Part shown: positions 23,805 through 23,878 of the stretch, piece after piece
How the letters are laid out: every line of letters starts with the position of its first letter
How positions within the stretch are numbered: the first letter of the stretch is position 1
NCBI GenBank assembly: GCA_946616365.1
Contig: CAMOIX010000037.1
Coordinates: 1 to 23,878 of the forward strand
Length of the DNA: 23,878 bases
Reading direction: 5' to 3'
Source: AC2028 sp002373595
Lineage (GTDB): Bacteria > Bacillota > Clostridia > Lachnospirales > Lachnospiraceae
Position numbers and translations under genes: made by a program
The notes under the pieces: model-generated
The model's database searches: none
What the model was told of the DNA's origin: nothing
What the model saw: only the letters and a program-made list of their open reading frames with translations

Positions 23805-23878
23805 ACATATGGACATATTGAGATAAACAAATGGAATCCGTTACCGGATGATTTCGACATAGAATTTACACTGTTGTC
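23805..23878 (+). pseudogene. VanY-like carboxypeptidase fragment, cut by window edge
   Basis: The frame from 23805 to the window end reads through NKWNPLPDDFDIEFTLL (from 23826). This resembles the conserved N-terminal VNxxNPLPxDY segment of M15B D-Ala-D-Ala carboxypeptidases (VanY/DacB-like peptidoglycan trimming enzymes). In this frame there is no ATG, GTG or TTG after the stop at 23802-23804. The ATG at 23809 lies in another frame and stops at 23824-23826 after five codons. Either it starts with a rare ATT (23817), or a one-base shift near 23824 has broken it, or it is a decayed remnant. Only about 18 residues are visible, so the family call is tentative. Confidence 0.35.

Noticed and set aside
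23836..23849. Small inverted repeat ATCCG-TTAC-CGGAT as a possible terminator.
   Set aside because: The stem is only five base pairs with no following T run, and it lies inside the open frame encoding NPLPDD, so chance is the simpler explanation.
1..23878. CRISPR arrays, tRNA/rRNA genes, insertion sequences, riboswitches.
   Set aside because: The strand is filled by coding sequence with gene gaps of 72 bases or less. No regularly spaced repeats, cloverleaf-like segments, transposase motifs or long structured leaders were seen.

Overview
The window is one unbroken run of 18 protein genes, all on the + strand, with almost no intergenic DNA. Bacillota of class Clostridia is the best fit. The genes show this through AGA/ATA-rich but mixed codon use, several TTG and GTG starts behind purine-rich ribosome sites, a YkpA-type ABC-F protein, a clostridial Ppx/PPK1 pair, DUF5050, DUF815, DUF6020-like and DUF6320-like proteins, and membrane O-acylation genes. 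I cannot name the genus. No rRNA, tRNA, CRISPR array, insertion sequence or phage gene is visible.

Layout. (1) 70-1104: a membrane-anchored ApbE flavin transferase with its own promoter. (2) 1144-2446: a small SmtB/ArsR-type metal-sensor-like repressor with its own promoter, followed by an LPG-synthase-TM-like membrane protein. (3) 2450-7343: an OFA-type MFS transporter, an anchored DUF5050 beta-propeller protein, bifunctional chorismate mutase/prephenate dehydratase (PheA) and a DUF815 AAA-type ATPase. (4) 7358-17698: a surface-glycan-looking block with polyphosphate enzymes inside it. It holds a GT2 polyprenyl-phosphate glycosyltransferase, large membrane protein A, Ppx/GppA, PPK1, a DUF6020-like membrane protein, and large membrane protein B, which is a divergent paralogue of A. 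(5) 17676-19810: a condensation-superfamily acyltransferase (HxxxDG) and a zinc-ribbon membrane protein (DUF6320-like). (6) After a short gap with a promoter, 19883-23796: an ABC-F ATPase, an MBOAT O-acyltransferase and a secreted SGNH-like partner. The right edge (about 23805-23878) carries what looks like the beginning of a VanY-like D-Ala-D-Ala carboxypeptidase with no normal start codon.

How it may work together (inference). Genes from 1144 to 19810 are separated by 14 bases or less or overlap, often by ATGA, so they could form one transcription unit of about 18.7 kb. The GT2 protein would make a lipid-linked sugar. The three large polytopic proteins could use or move such a precursor on the outer membrane face, with the MBOAT/SGNH pair and perhaps the HxxxDG enzyme adding acyl groups. 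The three large membrane-protein genes are visibly more AT-rich than the ppx, ppk1 and acyltransferase genes between and after them, which suggests a different history. The most unusual point is the interleaving of a complete polyphosphate synthesis/degradation pair with duplicated, uncharacterised membrane proteins, all translationally coupled. That is the best candidate here for an undescribed system.
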